From assembly GCF_003268595.1 (NCBI RefSeq), contig NZ_CP029797.1:827501-891500 (forward strand): a DNA stretch of 64,000 nucleotides, read 5' to 3'. The translations under genes and the position numbers were made by a program. Positions 18,611 through 27,291 of the stretch are shown here, piece after piece (within the stretch, counting starts at the first letter, position 1; each line of letters opens with the position of its first letter). The DNA is from Paraliobacillus zengyii. GTDB taxonomy: Bacteria; Bacillota; Bacilli; Bacillales; Amphibacillaceae. The notes beneath the pieces were generated by a model. That model was not told the origin of the DNA. It was given only the letters and a program-made list of their open reading frames with translations, and ran no database searches.

Positions 18611-19168
18611 ATGTTAATACATAGGATTGATGGAGAAGTCTCATTGAGAATGTTTAATGAAAGTGACGCTGAAGAATTTTACAATTTAACGATTAGTTCA
18701 AAAGACTATCTAAGAGAATGGCTTGGATGGCTTGACTATATTGAAAGTATAGAAGATACTACTCAAAATATCAAAACGAGATTAAAGGCTTTTGCAGAAA
18801 ATGGTGGCTACCCAAAATCTTTTGCGATAATTTATAAGGGAGATATTGCAGGAACAATTGGATTTAATACTCTTAATAAAAACGATAAAATGGGTGACAT
18901 TGGTTATTGGTTAGGTAAAGATTTTCAAGGTAATGGTATTATGACAAGGGCTTTTATGTCTATAATTGATTATGGATTTAACGAACTTGGACTTAATAGA
19001 ATTGAGATAAGCGTCGCTACTGATAACAAAAAAAGTAGAGCTCTTCCTGAACGTTTTGGTTTTAAAGTAGAAGCTGAATTAAGACAAGCAGAATGGCTGT
19101 ATGACCATTATGTAGACCACGTTATTTATGGACTTTTGGCGGAAGAAATAGAAAAAATCCATGTTTAA
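18611..19168 (+). CDS. GNAT acetyltransferase, RimJ/RimL/YdaF-like
   Basis: This is a 185-residue N-acetyltransferase of the ribosomal-protein-type GNAT subfamily. IGYWLGKDFQGNGIMTRAF contains the acetyl-CoA pyrophosphate loop (Q-x-x-G-x-G/A), and NRIEISVATDNKKSRALPERFGF is the C-terminal acetyl-CoA-binding stretch, in which SRALPERFGF is usual for YdaF/RimL relatives. It uses acetyl-CoA to modify an N-terminal amine or small molecule; the substrate is unknown. It is a single-gene unit ending at a strong terminator shared with the convergent gene. Confidence 0.85.
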   Translation: MLIHRIDGEVSLRMFNESDAEEFYNLTISSKDYLREWLGWLDYIESIEDTTQNIKTRLKAFAENGGYPKSFAIIYKGDIAGTIGFNTLNKNDKMGDIGYWLGKDFQGNGIMTRAFMSIIDYGFNELGLNRIEISVATDNKKSRALPERFGFKVEAELRQAEWLYDHYVDHVIYGLLAEEIEKIHV

Positions 19169-19173
19169 AAAAT

Positions 19174-19221
19174 AAAAACGCTCAACGTACTTGAAGAATT
19201 CCAAGTGTGTTGAGCGTTTTT
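19174..19221. terminator. Bidirectional terminator between convergent genes
   Basis: AAAAACGCTCAAC and GTTGAGCGTTTTT are a perfect 13-bp inverted repeat with A and T runs on opposite sides. It serves the acetyltransferase (plus) and the PLD-like gene (minus). Confidence 0.88.
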
Positions 19222-19228
19222 CTAGTTT

Positions 19229-19783
19229 TTAAGGTGTCCAATATGTGTAATCATCGCTTTCCCATAAAGTAAGGAATAAATCATTCCATTCTGTTGCTAA
19301 TGTAGTATTTTCAATGGAAAAAAGAAGTTCTTGATTTTCTTCACTAGAGTTGTCTGTATAATTAAATGAACCAGCCACTACTGTTGTTTGATCTGCAATT
19401 GTTAATTTTAAATGCATTTTAGTTTCGGTATTTATCTTGATTGGAATACCAGCTTCCGAAAGTGAGGTAAAAATCTCCTCACTATCTTCATTCGTTATCT
19501 TTTCTTGATCTGTTATTATCTGAATAGCTACACCACGCTGATTTGCCTCAAGTATAGCCTCTGAAATAACTGTATCATCAAGATTATAAATAGCTATATC
19601 AAGGCTTTCGGTTGAATTGTTAATGATATCTAGCAATTGTTGTTCGGGATCTCCCTCCAAATTACTGAGAGAATAGGAGATTTTGCTTCCATTTGCATCT
19701 ATTTCATTTGTATTGTTATCAAAGATGAAATAGACATTTAACAGGATGGAAAGTGCCAAAAAGACACTAAAAATTTTATTCAT
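19229..19783 (-). CDS. Membrane-anchored or secreted PLD-like (HKD) protein
   Basis: This is a 184-residue protein with an N-terminal signal-anchor (KIFSVFLALSILLNVYFIF) and one phospholipase D-like domain. The HKD motif is visible as MHLKLTIADQTTVVAGSFNYT (H-x-K-x4-D, then GSFN). SLDIAIYNLDDTVISEA is the typical preceding strand-helix. One HKD motif per chain means it must dimerise for activity, as in Nuc-type endonucleases. Nuclease or phosphodiesterase activity outside the membrane is likely, but the substrate is unknown. AAAGGAAC lies before the start. Confidence 0.8.
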   Translation of the reverse strand: MNKIFSVFLALSILLNVYFIFDNNTNEIDANGSKISYSLSNLEGDPEQQLLDIINNSTESLDIAIYNLDDTVISEAILEANQRGVAIQIITDQEKITNEDSEEIFTSLSEAGIPIKINTETKMHLKLTIADQTTVVAGSFNYTDNSSEENQELLFSIENTTLATEWNDLFLTLWESDDYTYWTP

Positions 19784-19915
19784 AAAATGTTCCTTTCTTA
19801 GGTGAGATGATATCCTCTACATTACCGATTATAAGATTCATTTCTTAAAAATCCCTTAACTGCCAATAGTATATTTATTTAAAAGATAGTTTTTTCAGAA
19901 TATTGTATTTACTTT

Positions 19916-19944
19916 TTGTCAGAAAGTGTTACTATATGTATACT
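19916..19944 (+). promoter_or_regulatory. Sigma-A promoter of cstA
   Basis: TTGTCA and TATACT are spaced 17 bases apart, about 28 bases before the cstA start. Confidence 0.65.
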
Positions 19945-19971
19945 TTACGATTTTAACAGGGGGAAATGGAT

Positions 19972-21408
19972 ATGGTAACATTTTTACTTGCATTATTTGC
20001 ACTTATACTTGGTTATATTTTTTATTCTAAATTTGTCGAGAAAGTTTTTGTAGTAAACGATGAAACAGTTACACCTGCATATAGTAAGCGTGATAATTTA
20101 GACTTTATTCCAATGAGTTGGTGGAAGGGAAACTTGATTCAATTGCTTAATATTGCGGGATTAGGTCCAATATACGGAGCGGTTGCTGGCGCTCTGTATG
20201 GGCCAGTAGCATTCTTTTGGATTGTGTTAGGTAGTATATTTGCAGGGGGCGTACACGATTATTTTTCAGGAATGATGTCCTTACGTCACGGTGGGGCACA
20301 ATTTCCAACGCTTGTTGGCCGATATTTAGGAAAGTATATCAAGTCATTTATTAATGTTATTTCACTTGTTTTAATGATTTTGGTTGCAGCAGCATTCACT
20401 GCTGGACCTGCACAATTGATTTCGCAAATTACACCATTAAGCTTTTTTGTTGCCTTAGTAATTATCTTTGCTTATTTTGTTATAGCAACTGTATTGCCAA
20501 TTAATCGTGTTATTGGACGAATCTACCCAATTCTAGGAGCGATCTTGTTAATAATGGCAGCTTCTGTTGGAATTGCCTTGCTGTTTTCAGGAAAACCAAT
20601 CCCTAATATTACATTGCAAAATTTGCATCCTGGTGATTTACCTATTTGGCCTTTATTAATGGTTACAATATCGTGTGGAGCAATTTCTGGTTTTCACTCG
20701 ACACAAAGTCCAATTATTGCGAGTACAATGAAAAAGGAAACAGATGGGCGTAGAATTTTTTACGGAGCAATGATCACTGAAGGAGTTATTGCATTAATTT
20801 GGGCAGCTGCAGGGATGACTTTCTTTAATGGAACTACTGGATTACAAGAAGCATTAGCCGCTGGAGGTCCGTCAGGTGTTGTTAACGAAATTTCAACGTC
20901 ATTACTTGGAGTTACTGGTGGGATTCTAGCGATATTCGGTGTAATTATTCTGCCAATAACCACTGGGGATACTGCATTACGATCATCACGAATGATTTTA
21001 ACAGATATGCTTTCGAATATATTTGATATGAATAATAAAATTAAAGTACTACTTATTGCAATTCCAGTTTCTATTCCTGCATTCTTTCTAGCGACCATTG
21101 ATTATACATTCTTATGGCGGTATGTTGGCTGGACAAATCAAGTGGTTGCAACAGTAATGCTTTGGACAGCTGCAATGTATCTAGTTGAAAGTCATAAATT
21201 TCATTGGATAGCAGCAATACCGGCTATTTTTATGACTGGTGTATCGACAACATACATTTTTTATGCTCCTGAAGGATTGGGACTTGATTATAGTCTTTCT
21301 TTAACAATTGGTTTTATTTTAACTTTATTAGTAGTAGCGTGGTATATAATCCAATTAGTTAAATATCAAAGAATTAAAAAAAGAAGTGCACAATTAAACA
21401 TAGCATAA
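19972..21408 (+). CDS. cstA: Carbon starvation CstA-family transporter
   Basis: This is a multi-pass membrane protein of 478 residues with about 12-14 helices. Family hallmarks are the N-terminal PMSWWKGNLIQLLNIAGLGPIYG, GGVHDYFSGMMSLRHGG, GFHSTQSP and the TGDTALRSSR segment. CstA and relatives import peptides or pyruvate. This copy is of the shorter type, lacking much of the C-terminal region of the roughly 600-700-residue enterobacterial form. The ATG at 19972 has AGGGGG 8 bases upstream; the ATG at 19966 is too close to that site. No BtsSR/LytST-type sensor genes are adjacent. Confidence 0.85.
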   Translation: MVTFLLALFALILGYIFYSKFVEKVFVVNDETVTPAYSKRDNLDFIPMSWWKGNLIQLLNIAGLGPIYGAVAGALYGPVAFFWIVLGSIFAGGVHDYFSGMMSLRHGGAQFPTLVGRYLGKYIKSFINVISLVLMILVAAAFTAGPAQLISQITPLSFFVALVIIFAYFVIATVLPINRVIGRIYPILGAILLIMAASVGIALLFSGKPIPNITLQNLHPGDLPIWPLLMVTISCGAISGFHSTQSPIIASTMKKETDGRRIFYGAMITEGVIALIWAAAGMTFFNGTTGLQEALAAGGPSGVVNEISTSLLGVTGGILAIFGVIILPITTGDTALRSSRMILTDMLSNIFDMNNKIKVLLIAIPVSIPAFFLATIDYTFLWRYVGWTNQVVATVMLWTAAMYLVESHKFHWIAAIPAIFMTGVSTTYIFYAPEGLGLDYSLSLTIGFILTLLVVAWYIIQLVKYQRIKKRSAQLNIA

Positions 21409-21410
21409 CT

Positions 21411-21438
21411 AAAAGGTACCTTCTAAAGGTGCCTTTTT
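21411..21438 (+). terminator. Terminator of cstA
   Basis: AAAAGGTACC pairs with GGTGCCTTTTT with one G-T pair. Confidence 0.7.
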
Positions 21439-21516
21439 AAAGTTAATTTATTTAAATTAGAACTACTAATTTAGAACATATTATGATATTATATTTAAGC
21501 AATTATAACTATATAC

Positions 21517-21592
21517 TTTGGCAAACTTATTGAAAAATGAGGACGCAAAGCCACGAATCTAAAGCTTTAGAGCAAAGATAGTCGAGCTGCAT
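21517..21592 (+). ncRNA. Cyclic-di-GMP-I riboswitch (GEMM-I)
   Basis: The leader contains the GEMM-I core: GGCAAAC, then a short helix CTTATT/AATGAG capped by a GAAA tetraloop, then GGACGCAAAGCC. A second arm follows with the tetraloop-receptor sequence TCTAAAGC...AAAGATAG, and then TCGAGCTGC. These strings are the most conserved positions of the Vc2-type aptamer. An intrinsic terminator lies about 30 bases downstream, so the switch probably acts at transcription. It precedes the small unknown gene at 21687 and the KAS III-like gene at 22071. Confidence 0.92.
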
Positions 21593-21624
21593 TTAGTCAT
21601 TTAGCACGTATTAAAATGATTGTG

Positions 21625-21654
21625 AGCCTACAAATGTTTTTGTAGGCTTTTTTG
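21625..21654 (+). terminator. Expression-platform terminator of the c-di-GMP riboswitch
   Basis: AGCCTACAAA and TTTGTAGGCT pair around a TGTT loop, followed by six T. Between aptamer and terminator, AGTCATTT can pair with AAATGATT, a candidate alternative structure. Whether c-di-GMP turns the switch on or off cannot be decided from sequence alone. Confidence 0.85.
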
Positions 21655-21686
21655 CGTACATGGTATAAAAACAGGGGGAAAGTGTA

Positions 21687-22031
21687 ATGGAAAAGTATAG
21701 TATTAAGGTTGATGAAACAAATAAGAAAGTAGACATGATTGTAAGTGGTTCATTTGAGCCTGCAGATGTGGAGCAGTTCGTGAAAGATTATCAAACAAAA
21801 ATAGGTGCTATTACAACTAATCAATATACATTAGATGTTGATTGTACCACTATGAATATACTGACAAAAGATATGGTGCCGAGTTTAGAAAATTCATTTA
21901 AAATGTACAATCAATCAGGATTCGAAAAGATTCTTTTCACAATCAAGAAAAATCCTGTAATAAAAATGCAGTTGAAACGAATTGCTAAAAATTCAGGTTT
22001 AACAAATTCTGAAGTAGTCGAGATTGCATAA
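21687..22031 (+). CDS. Unknown small protein under c-di-GMP riboswitch
   Basis: This is a 114-residue cytoplasmic protein that I do not recognise at family level. It begins MEKYSIKVDETNKKVDMIVSG, which looks like beta strands, followed by alternating helices and strands (EPADVEQFVKDYQ, YTLDVDCTTMNILTKD, EKILFTIKKNP) and a basic C-terminal helix. The size and beta-alpha rhythm resemble STAS-like folds, but no diagnostic motif is visible. There is one cysteine in the middle. Its Shine-Dalgarno is AGGGGGAAAG. The KAS III-like gene follows after 39 bases, so the two are co-expressed under the riboswitch. Confidence 0.8.
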   Translation: MEKYSIKVDETNKKVDMIVSGSFEPADVEQFVKDYQTKIGAITTNQYTLDVDCTTMNILTKDMVPSLENSFKMYNQSGFEKILFTIKKNPVIKMQLKRIAKNSGLTNSEVVEIA

Positions 22032-22070
22032 AACTAATTTAATGATATTGGTTTAAGGTGGGTATTGTTC

Positions 22071-23051
22071 GTGGAAAACATTAGAATTAAAGGGATAGAT
22101 ATTTATCATCCGGGTAAAATTCTGGATAATGCATATTTCATTAATCATTTTGCTGAGAGAGATAAAGATATAGAGAGATTTTTAACACATATGGGTAGAG
22201 ATAAGAGATATGTGATTGATAATTCAGAAGAAAATGGATTGACAATGGGAGTCGCTGTTGCACGAAAATTATTAAAAAAACTAAATCTCACTGGTAAGGA
22301 TATCGATATGATTGTATTTTCAACGCAAGTACCAGAGACTACTTTTCCTACTAATACGATGTTTTTACATGCTGCAATTGAGGCAAATAGTGAGACGATA
22401 ATATTTGACTCTAATGCTAATTGTGCTGGCATGACAGTTGCTGTAGAACAAGCGTCTTATTATATGAAAGCAAATGCTCGAATAAATAAAACACTTGTTG
22501 TAGGCTCTGACTATAATTCGCTTATTAGCAATCCAGAAGATGAGATTACATATGCTAATTATGGTGACGCTGCTGCGGCTGTAGTGTTGGAGAAAACAAA
22601 AGAAGATTCTGGTTTCATTGATGCTATCTACCATACTGATTCAGTTAATCGTGATAAAATTATGTATCCTGGAAATGGCTTATCGAATATAAACAGTGAA
22701 GAAGATAAATATATTAAATGGCTTCCTTTTAATGCCGATTTGGCAATGCCACCGACTTATAGAATGTTAGAAAGACTATTAGAAAGAAATAATCTAACAA
22801 CAAATGACATAAAAGCCTATTGCTTATCCCAATTCTCTTTAGCTAATATCTTGAAAATTCAAAATAAATTTGCTTTAGATCAGAAACAATTGATTTATGT
22901 TGGAGATCGCTTTGGTTATACAGGTACCAGTAGTCCATTTATTGCTTTACATGAAGCAGTAGAAACTGGCGTTGTAACACGCGGAGATTATGTTGTTTTT
23001 TGGACGATAGGTGCAGGTTTTCAACTTGTCGCAATGTTGTTTAAATATTAG
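22071..23051 (+). CDS. Atypical 3-oxoacyl-ACP synthase III-like protein
   Basis: This is a thiolase-fold protein of 326 residues, similar in length to FabH. The nucleophile region FDSNANCAGM keeps the Cys (C118). The other two catalytic positions are changed. The usual PHQAN helix reads LSQFS (His to Ser at about 253), and the usual GNTSAAS loop reads GYTGTSS (Asn to Tyr at about 283). A decarboxylating Claisen condensation is therefore unlikely; acyl transfer or hydrolysis, as in divergent KAS III-like enzymes, is more plausible. GTG at 22071 is chosen because AAGGTGGG lies 8 bases upstream. It is controlled by the c-di-GMP riboswitch at 21517. Confidence 0.85.
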   Translation: MENIRIKGIDIYHPGKILDNAYFINHFAERDKDIERFLTHMGRDKRYVIDNSEENGLTMGVAVARKLLKKLNLTGKDIDMIVFSTQVPETTFPTNTMFLHAAIEANSETIIFDSNANCAGMTVAVEQASYYMKANARINKTLVVGSDYNSLISNPEDEITYANYGDAAAAVVLEKTKEDSGFIDAIYHTDSVNRDKIMYPGNGLSNINSEEDKYIKWLPFNADLAMPPTYRMLERLLERNNLTTNDIKAYCLSQFSLANILKIQNKFALDQKQLIYVGDRFGYTGTSSPFIALHEAVETGVVTRGDYVVFWTIGAGFQLVAMLFKY

Positions 23052-23087
23052 TTTAAATGATAGAATGTTGTTAGAGGTGAATTATGT

Positions 23088-23828
23088 ATGCGAGCAGTTC
23101 TTTATATATGCCATGGTAGTAAAAACGATCAAACGAATAAACAATTTCAATTAGAATTGGAACAGATGGAACAATACATCAATGCTCCAATCCAGATTAC
23201 AGCTTTTCTTGAAGCAGAGCCATCAATTATTGAAGGTGTTACAAAATGTTCGGAGCAAGGTGCGACAGAAATTATTCTTGTGCCTATTTTTCTATTACCT
23301 GGAGTGCATGTAATAAAGGATATTCCTAATGAAGTGAAAATTGCACAACGCACATTTCCCGAGATACCTATCCATTTAGGTGAACCATTAGGTGCTAGTG
23401 AACAACTTATTTTAAATACTCAAAAGCGTATAGTAAATAAGCGTTTGAAGGGTAAAGAAAAAAGAGAAGCAGTTCTCCTTGTTTCACACGGTAGTAGGTA
23501 TTTAGAAGCAAGTAATACATTTACTTATTTTGCACGTGAATTAGAAAATAGATTGCTAGAATTACCTGTCTTCGAATCTTATTTGAATTCGAACAAACCA
23601 AATTTCGAATCTGAATTAAGACGTTTATTGGCAGCTGATTATGAGGTTATTTATCTAGTGCCACACTTTTTTTCAATAGGGTTTTTCCCTGAAAAGATAA
23701 AACAAACAGCATCATATGTTCAGGGGAATCAAGAACAGACAGAAGTTATTTATGTAGATCCTATTACGTTTGATCAGGATATTTATGCAAATATCAAAAC
23801 TAATTATAACAGAACAATTATCCGATAA
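23088..23828 (+). CDS. sirB: Sirohydrochlorin chelatase (SirB/CbiX-like)
   Basis: This is a 246-residue class II chelatase with two related halves. The metal-binding histidine of the first half is in YICHGSK (H9), and the second half begins LLVSHGSRYLEAS. IILVPIFLLPGVHVIKDIP contains the second active-site histidine region. The enzyme inserts Fe (siroheme) or Co (cobalamin path) into sirohydrochlorin. No sirA, sirC, cysH or cob genes are adjacent. AGAGGTGA stands before the ATG, 36 bases after the KAS III-like gene, so read-through from the riboswitch unit is possible. Confidence 0.85.
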   Translation: MRAVLYICHGSKNDQTNKQFQLELEQMEQYINAPIQITAFLEAEPSIIEGVTKCSEQGATEIILVPIFLLPGVHVIKDIPNEVKIAQRTFPEIPIHLGEPLGASEQLILNTQKRIVNKRLKGKEKREAVLLVSHGSRYLEASNTFTYFARELENRLLELPVFESYLNSNKPNFESELRRLLAADYEVIYLVPHFFSIGFFPEKIKQTASYVQGNQEQTEVIYVDPITFDQDIYANIKTNYNRTIIR

Positions 23829-23938
23829 ATGGATATTAGTTCTGTTTTTTTTATATAAACTGAAACGGATCGAACGATTTCTACGTCTAATAAATAACAC
23901 GTTTTTTGTTGAAAAAATAGAAGGAGGGACGAAAATTA

Positions 23939-24436
23939 ATGAAAAAATATGTTTTCTTGTGTATGATAAGTTTTTTTACACTGATTGGTTGTAAACAACA
24001 GGTAGCGATTCCTGAAGGTTATTATGCTTATGAAAATTCGGAAGTAGAAAAAGCTTTAGAGGGACTTTCATTCAATCCTGAAACACCGGAATTCGTCCCT
24101 ATTCAAGTGGATTTTATTATTTCAGATCAGTATGTAGTTAATGATACAAATCAAGAGGCTGTAGATATTAGTTTTTATTCCCAAGAAAATGATCTTTTAA
24201 CGTTTCAAGCAGTTGAGGGAGAATTTAAGAATCTTATTGACGGGGATCCGATTAAATTGGAAGGAGAAATAAGCGGCTCTTACATTGATAATAACTTCGC
24301 AAAAACACTTCATTGGAGTAAAGCAGGTATATCGTATAAATTAGTTTACCGTTCTGGTATTGTTAAAAAAGAAGAAGTTTCCAATAAAATAACAAAAAGT
24401 GAATTAGTAAGAGTGGCAGAATCATTTCAATCATAA
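23939..24436 (+). CDS. Lipoprotein, DUF4367-like
   Basis: This is a 165-residue predicted lipoprotein. The signal peptide ends in the lipobox LIGC (Cys at 18). The mature part is mainly beta, with ISFYSQENDLLTFQAVEG and an end KTLHWSKAGISYKLVYRSG ... SELVRVAESF that resembles the DUF4367 fold found in anti-sigma and sporulation lipoproteins of Bacilli. AAGGAGGG lies before the ATG. The function is unknown. Confidence 0.75.
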   Translation: MKKYVFLCMISFFTLIGCKQQVAIPEGYYAYENSEVEKALEGLSFNPETPEFVPIQVDFIISDQYVVNDTNQEAVDISFYSQENDLLTFQAVEGEFKNLIDGDPIKLEGEISGSYIDNNFAKTLHWSKAGISYKLVYRSGIVKKEEVSNKITKSELVRVAESFQS

Positions 24437-24540
24437 AAATATCAGTTCTTTTTTCTAATAGTAATTGTTTCATACATATTTGCGTTCCTTTTATGATAAA
24501 ATCCGTATAGAGTACTGTGAAAAAAGAGAGGATTTTATTA

Positions 24541-25611
24541 ATGAGTAAAAAGTCTATTGTATTTACTGGTGGCGGAACAGCTGGTCATGTTATGGTGAAC
24601 ATTGCAATTATTCCTACCTTTTTAGAACAAGGTTGGAAAGTTGATTATATTGGATCGAAAACGGGAATTGAGCGTGAGCTAATTGGGAAATTAGAAGGTG
24701 TTACATATCACCCAATTTCAACAGGAAAGTTACGTAGATATATGTCTATGGAAAACTTTAAAGATCCATTTAAAGTATTAATAGGTATAGAGCAAGCGTA
24801 TCGAATTTTAAGAAAAGTAAAGCCACAAGTTATTTTTTCTAAAGGTGGATTTGTTTCTGTACCGGTCTTAATAGCAGCTCGAATGAGACGTGTGCCAGCT
24901 GTGATACATGAATCAGATATTACCCCTGGATTGGCGAACAAACTGGCAATGCCGTTTGCTAAAAAAATTCTTGCAACCTTTCCTGAAACGATGCAACATT
25001 TGCCTGAGAAAAAAGCTGAATGGATTGGAGCGGTTGTGAGACCAGAGCTTTTGCAGGGAAGCAAACAAAAGGGATTAGCATATGCTGGACTACAAGGTAT
25101 AAAACCTACACTACTAATTATGGGAGGTAGTGCGGGAGCGCAGCAAATCAACCAAACTGTAAGAGCTGAATTAACGACACTAACCTCAGAATTTGAGATT
25201 ATTCACATTTGTGGAAAGGATAATGTTGATCACACTATAAGTGTTTCAGGGTATAAACAGTTTGAATATGTCCACGAACAATTAAGTGACCTATTTGCTG
25301 CTACTGATTTTGTTTTATCACGAGCTGGCGCCAATGCGATTTTTGAATTTTTAGCATTGCGAAAACCGATGCTTTTAATACCATTATCTCGTCGAGTAAG
25401 TCGTGGTGATCAAATATTAAATGCTGATTCTTTTAAGAATCAAGGCTATGCACATGTATTAGAAGAAGAAGAATTAACCGGAGACACGCTAGTAAATGCG
25501 TTACAAAAGTTAAAAGAAGAAGGACCGATTTTTGAAAAAAATATGCGCAAGTATGAAAGTCGTCAAGCACGAGACGAAGTAATTACTATCATTAAAACTA
25601 CAGCAAAATAG
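24541..25611 (+). CDS. murG: UDP-GlcNAc:lipid I N-acetylglucosaminyltransferase MurG
   Basis: MurG adds GlcNAc to lipid I to form lipid II at the inner face of the membrane. The 356-residue protein has GT-B family landmarks: [10 protein letters not shown] at the N-terminus, [23 protein letters not shown], the [11 protein letters not shown] loop and [12 protein letters not shown], which binds UDP-GlcNAc. The wording GKLRRY and [11 protein letters not shown] is close to the staphylococcal type. It stands outside a dcw cluster, so it may be a second MurG or the relocated only copy. The ATG at 24541 fits AGAGAGG; the upstream in-frame GTG does not. Confidence 0.9.
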   Translation: MSKKSIVFTGGGTAGHVMVNIAIIPTFLEQGWKVDYIGSKTGIERELIGKLEGVTYHPISTGKLRRYMSMENFKDPFKVLIGIEQAYRILRKVKPQVIFSKGGFVSVPVLIAARMRRVPAVIHESDITPGLANKLAMPFAKKILATFPETMQHLPEKKAEWIGAVVRPELLQGSKQKGLAYAGLQGIKPTLLIMGGSAGAQQINQTVRAELTTLTSEFEIIHICGKDNVDHTISVSGYKQFEYVHEQLSDLFAATDFVLSRAGANAIFEFLALRKPMLLIPLSRRVSRGDQILNADSFKNQGYAHVLEEEELTGDTLVNALQKLKEEGPIFEKNMRKYESRQARDEVITIIKTTAK

Positions 25612-25622
25612 TAAGTAAATAT

Positions 25623-25660
25623 AAACTCGCAAACGATTGGTTGCGAGTTTTCTATTTTTT
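25623..25660 (+). terminator. Terminator of murG
   Basis: AAACTCGCAA and TTGCGAGTTT form a perfect stem, followed by a T-rich tail. Confidence 0.85.
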
Positions 25661-25766
25661 TCATAGGATAAGTTCGATAATTCGTTTTTTTTCTGATAAA
25701 ATTGTTGTTTATGATTAAATTTTTTTAGACACTGACGTAACATTTCTTGCGTCAAAGTTATCTTCA

Positions 25767-25978
25767 ACTGCGACGTAACCCGCCATGTTGAATTTCGCTT
25801 CGGTCAGTCGCTTTCCGCGGGCAAGTCTTTTCGATGGGTCGAGTAATCGCAGACCCAACGCTTCAACTTCCTCGGAAGCAAAATACGCTTCCTGCGGGAT
25901 TTTCAGCTGTTGCTTTTCCCGCAGGAGTCGACTGTCCTACGCTACACTCAATCAGCATAACGTGAACAACTGTCATAA
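25767..25978 (-). repeat. Structured intergenic repeat, long variant
   Basis: Read on the minus strand the element has an outer stem CAGTCG...CGACTG, core GACTCCTGCGGGAA and GCCCGCGGAAAG, and an inner hairpin GGAAGC-GTATTTT-GCTTCC. The ends carry GCGACGTAACCCGCC and a degenerate counterpart near 25970. It is noticeably GC-richer than its surroundings. It shares core and loop with the copies at 26030, 56750/58397 and 58546. Together with the next copy it fills the gap between murG and the small zinc-ribbon gene; no gene is credible there. Confidence 0.7.
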
Positions 25979-26029
25979 GCACAATAAAAATTCTGACCAG
26001 TAGACGATAATATATTACTTTTAACACCT

Positions 26030-26180
26030 ATCCAGCGGAGCAGTGAAATGGGTGAGACTCCTGTGGGAACAGCACGGGCTGAAGATCCACTTAGTAAAGC
26101 GTTTTTTGCTTTACTAAGTTAGCTGAAGCCGTGCCCACGGAAAGCGGAGTATATTTCCAAAGCGGTATGTTATGTCACAG
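26030..26180 (+). repeat. Structured intergenic repeat, canonical copy
   Basis: The core reads GACTCCTGTGGGAACAGCAC then GGGCTGAAGATCC on the 5' side, and GTTAGCTGAAGCCGTGCC, CACGGAAAGC on the 3' side. The inner hairpin is GTAAAGC-GTTTTTT-GCTTTAC. The outer flanks (GAAAT/ATTTC) are self-complementary. The element ends near TGTTATGTCACAG, related to the terminal GCGACGTAAC motif of the other copies. Confidence 0.75.
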
Positions 26181-26321
26181 TTTCTCTCTATTTCGATTTA
26201 AAATTGATTAAAATTTAAGTGCAAGAAGGTTTTTTGATAGTTAATTGATTTCAGGAAGTTAATTAATTTTTAATAAGTTTAAAAAGATTGTTATAATTAA
26301 CAGATTGAAGGGAGAAAAGTG

Positions 26322-26654
26322 ATGAAATTAATTATATGTCCATATTGTAAGAAACCAATTGAAAAACGAGACGAACTTGTTACCGTAAGTAACATGTTTC
26401 GTATTCGACCTTATCATTATGTTTGTTATCAGAAAGTAGAACTAGAAATAAAGGCTATTTGGAGTCTTTGGACACCTTTAAATGGTATTTCAGGAACTGT
26501 CCGATTTATAATATTGTTAGGTATAGCCATCTGGTTACTAACGACTAACAAATTCGGTCTAGGTGGGGAATTATTAGGTTTATTTGCTATGTATAATGTT
26601 ATTGTGCACATTACTGCTTACTTAATGTATGACCGACGTCTACCAAAGTTATAA
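26322..26654 (+). CDS. Small zinc-ribbon membrane protein
   Basis: This is a 110-residue protein beginning MKLIICPYCKKPIEKRDELVTV, a CPxC zinc-ribbon half, with a second HYVCY element at about 37. Two hydrophobic stretches follow (VRFIILLGIAIWLL and LLGLFAMYNVIVHITAYLM), and the end is basic. It is a conserved-hypothetical type in Bacilli with no known role. The ATG at 26322 fits GGGAG 7 bases upstream. It has its own terminator. Confidence 0.75.
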   Translation: MKLIICPYCKKPIEKRDELVTVSNMFRIRPYHYVCYQKVELEIKAIWSLWTPLNGISGTVRFIILLGIAIWLLTTNKFGLGGELLGLFAMYNVIVHITAYLMYDRRLPKL

Positions 26655-26684
26655 CTATACTTTAGCTAATAGCTTGTTATATAT

Positions 26685-26734
26685 AAATAAAAGGTGACAT
26701 GCATAAATATAATATGCATGTCACCTTTTATTTT
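26685..26734. terminator. Bidirectional terminator
   Basis: AAATAAAAGGTGACATGCAT pairs perfectly with its complement across a 9-nt loop. It serves the zinc-ribbon gene (plus) and the convergent carbonic anhydrase gene (minus). Confidence 0.88.
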
Positions 26735-26745
26735 CTGATTAACTT

Positions 26746-27291
26746 TTAGTATCCTTTGATAACTAAATCCAACTTACCTGTATGAGGATCTATTACTAAC
26801 CCATGAACAGGAATATCTTCAGGTAATAGGGGATGACTCTCTATAACGGAAACAGAACGTTTAACGGATTCGTCTACATGACTAAAACCTTCTAACCACT
26901 CTGAAGCGTTTACTGGTAATTGTTCTAAATTATCTTCTGTAATTCCTTTTGATTTCATTTTTGTTATTAGTGTCTCTGTGTCTAGGTTATTCATTCCGCA
27001 ATCATGGTGCGCAACAACAAAAACTTCTTTTGCCTGCAATGCGTGAATAGCAATTAGGATGCTTTTCATTACACTGTCATAAGGATCTGTAAGGATTGCT
27101 CCTGCCGATTTAACTATTTTGACATCACCATTTTTAAAGTTTAGTGCTTTTGGTAATAATTCGACTAAACGTGTATCCATGCATGTCAAAATAACTGCCT
27201 TTTTATTTGGCAGACTGTCTGTTGCATATTGTTGATAGGATTTACTTTCAACAAACTTTTGGTTAAAAGTAAGTATTTCTTCTAATAACAT
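26746..27291 (-). CDS. Beta-carbonic anhydrase, YtiB-like
   Basis: This is a 181-residue beta-class carbonic anhydrase (CO2 hydration). Predicted zinc ligands are C37 (TCMDTR), H95 and C98 (AHHDCGM); the Asp-Arg dyad D39/R41 is present. SAGAILTDPYDSVMKSILIAI is the conserved helix region. The short length and sequence resemble B. subtilis YtiB and relatives, some of which have weak or unproven activity. It is a single-gene unit with a terminator shared with its convergent neighbour. Confidence 0.88.
   Translation of the reverse strand: MLLEEILTFNQKFVESKSYQQYATDSLPNKKAVILTCMDTRLVELLPKALNFKNGDVKIVKSAGAILTDPYDSVMKSILIAIHALQAKEVFVVAHHDCGMNNLDTETLITKMKSKGITEDNLEQLPVNASEWLEGFSHVDESVKRSVSVIESHPLLPEDIPVHGLVIDPHTGKLDLVIKGY

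Noticed and set aside
25785..26003. Plus-strand frame of 72 codons across the repeat
   Set aside because: It consists entirely of the structured repeat read in one direction; no ribosome site and no family likeness.
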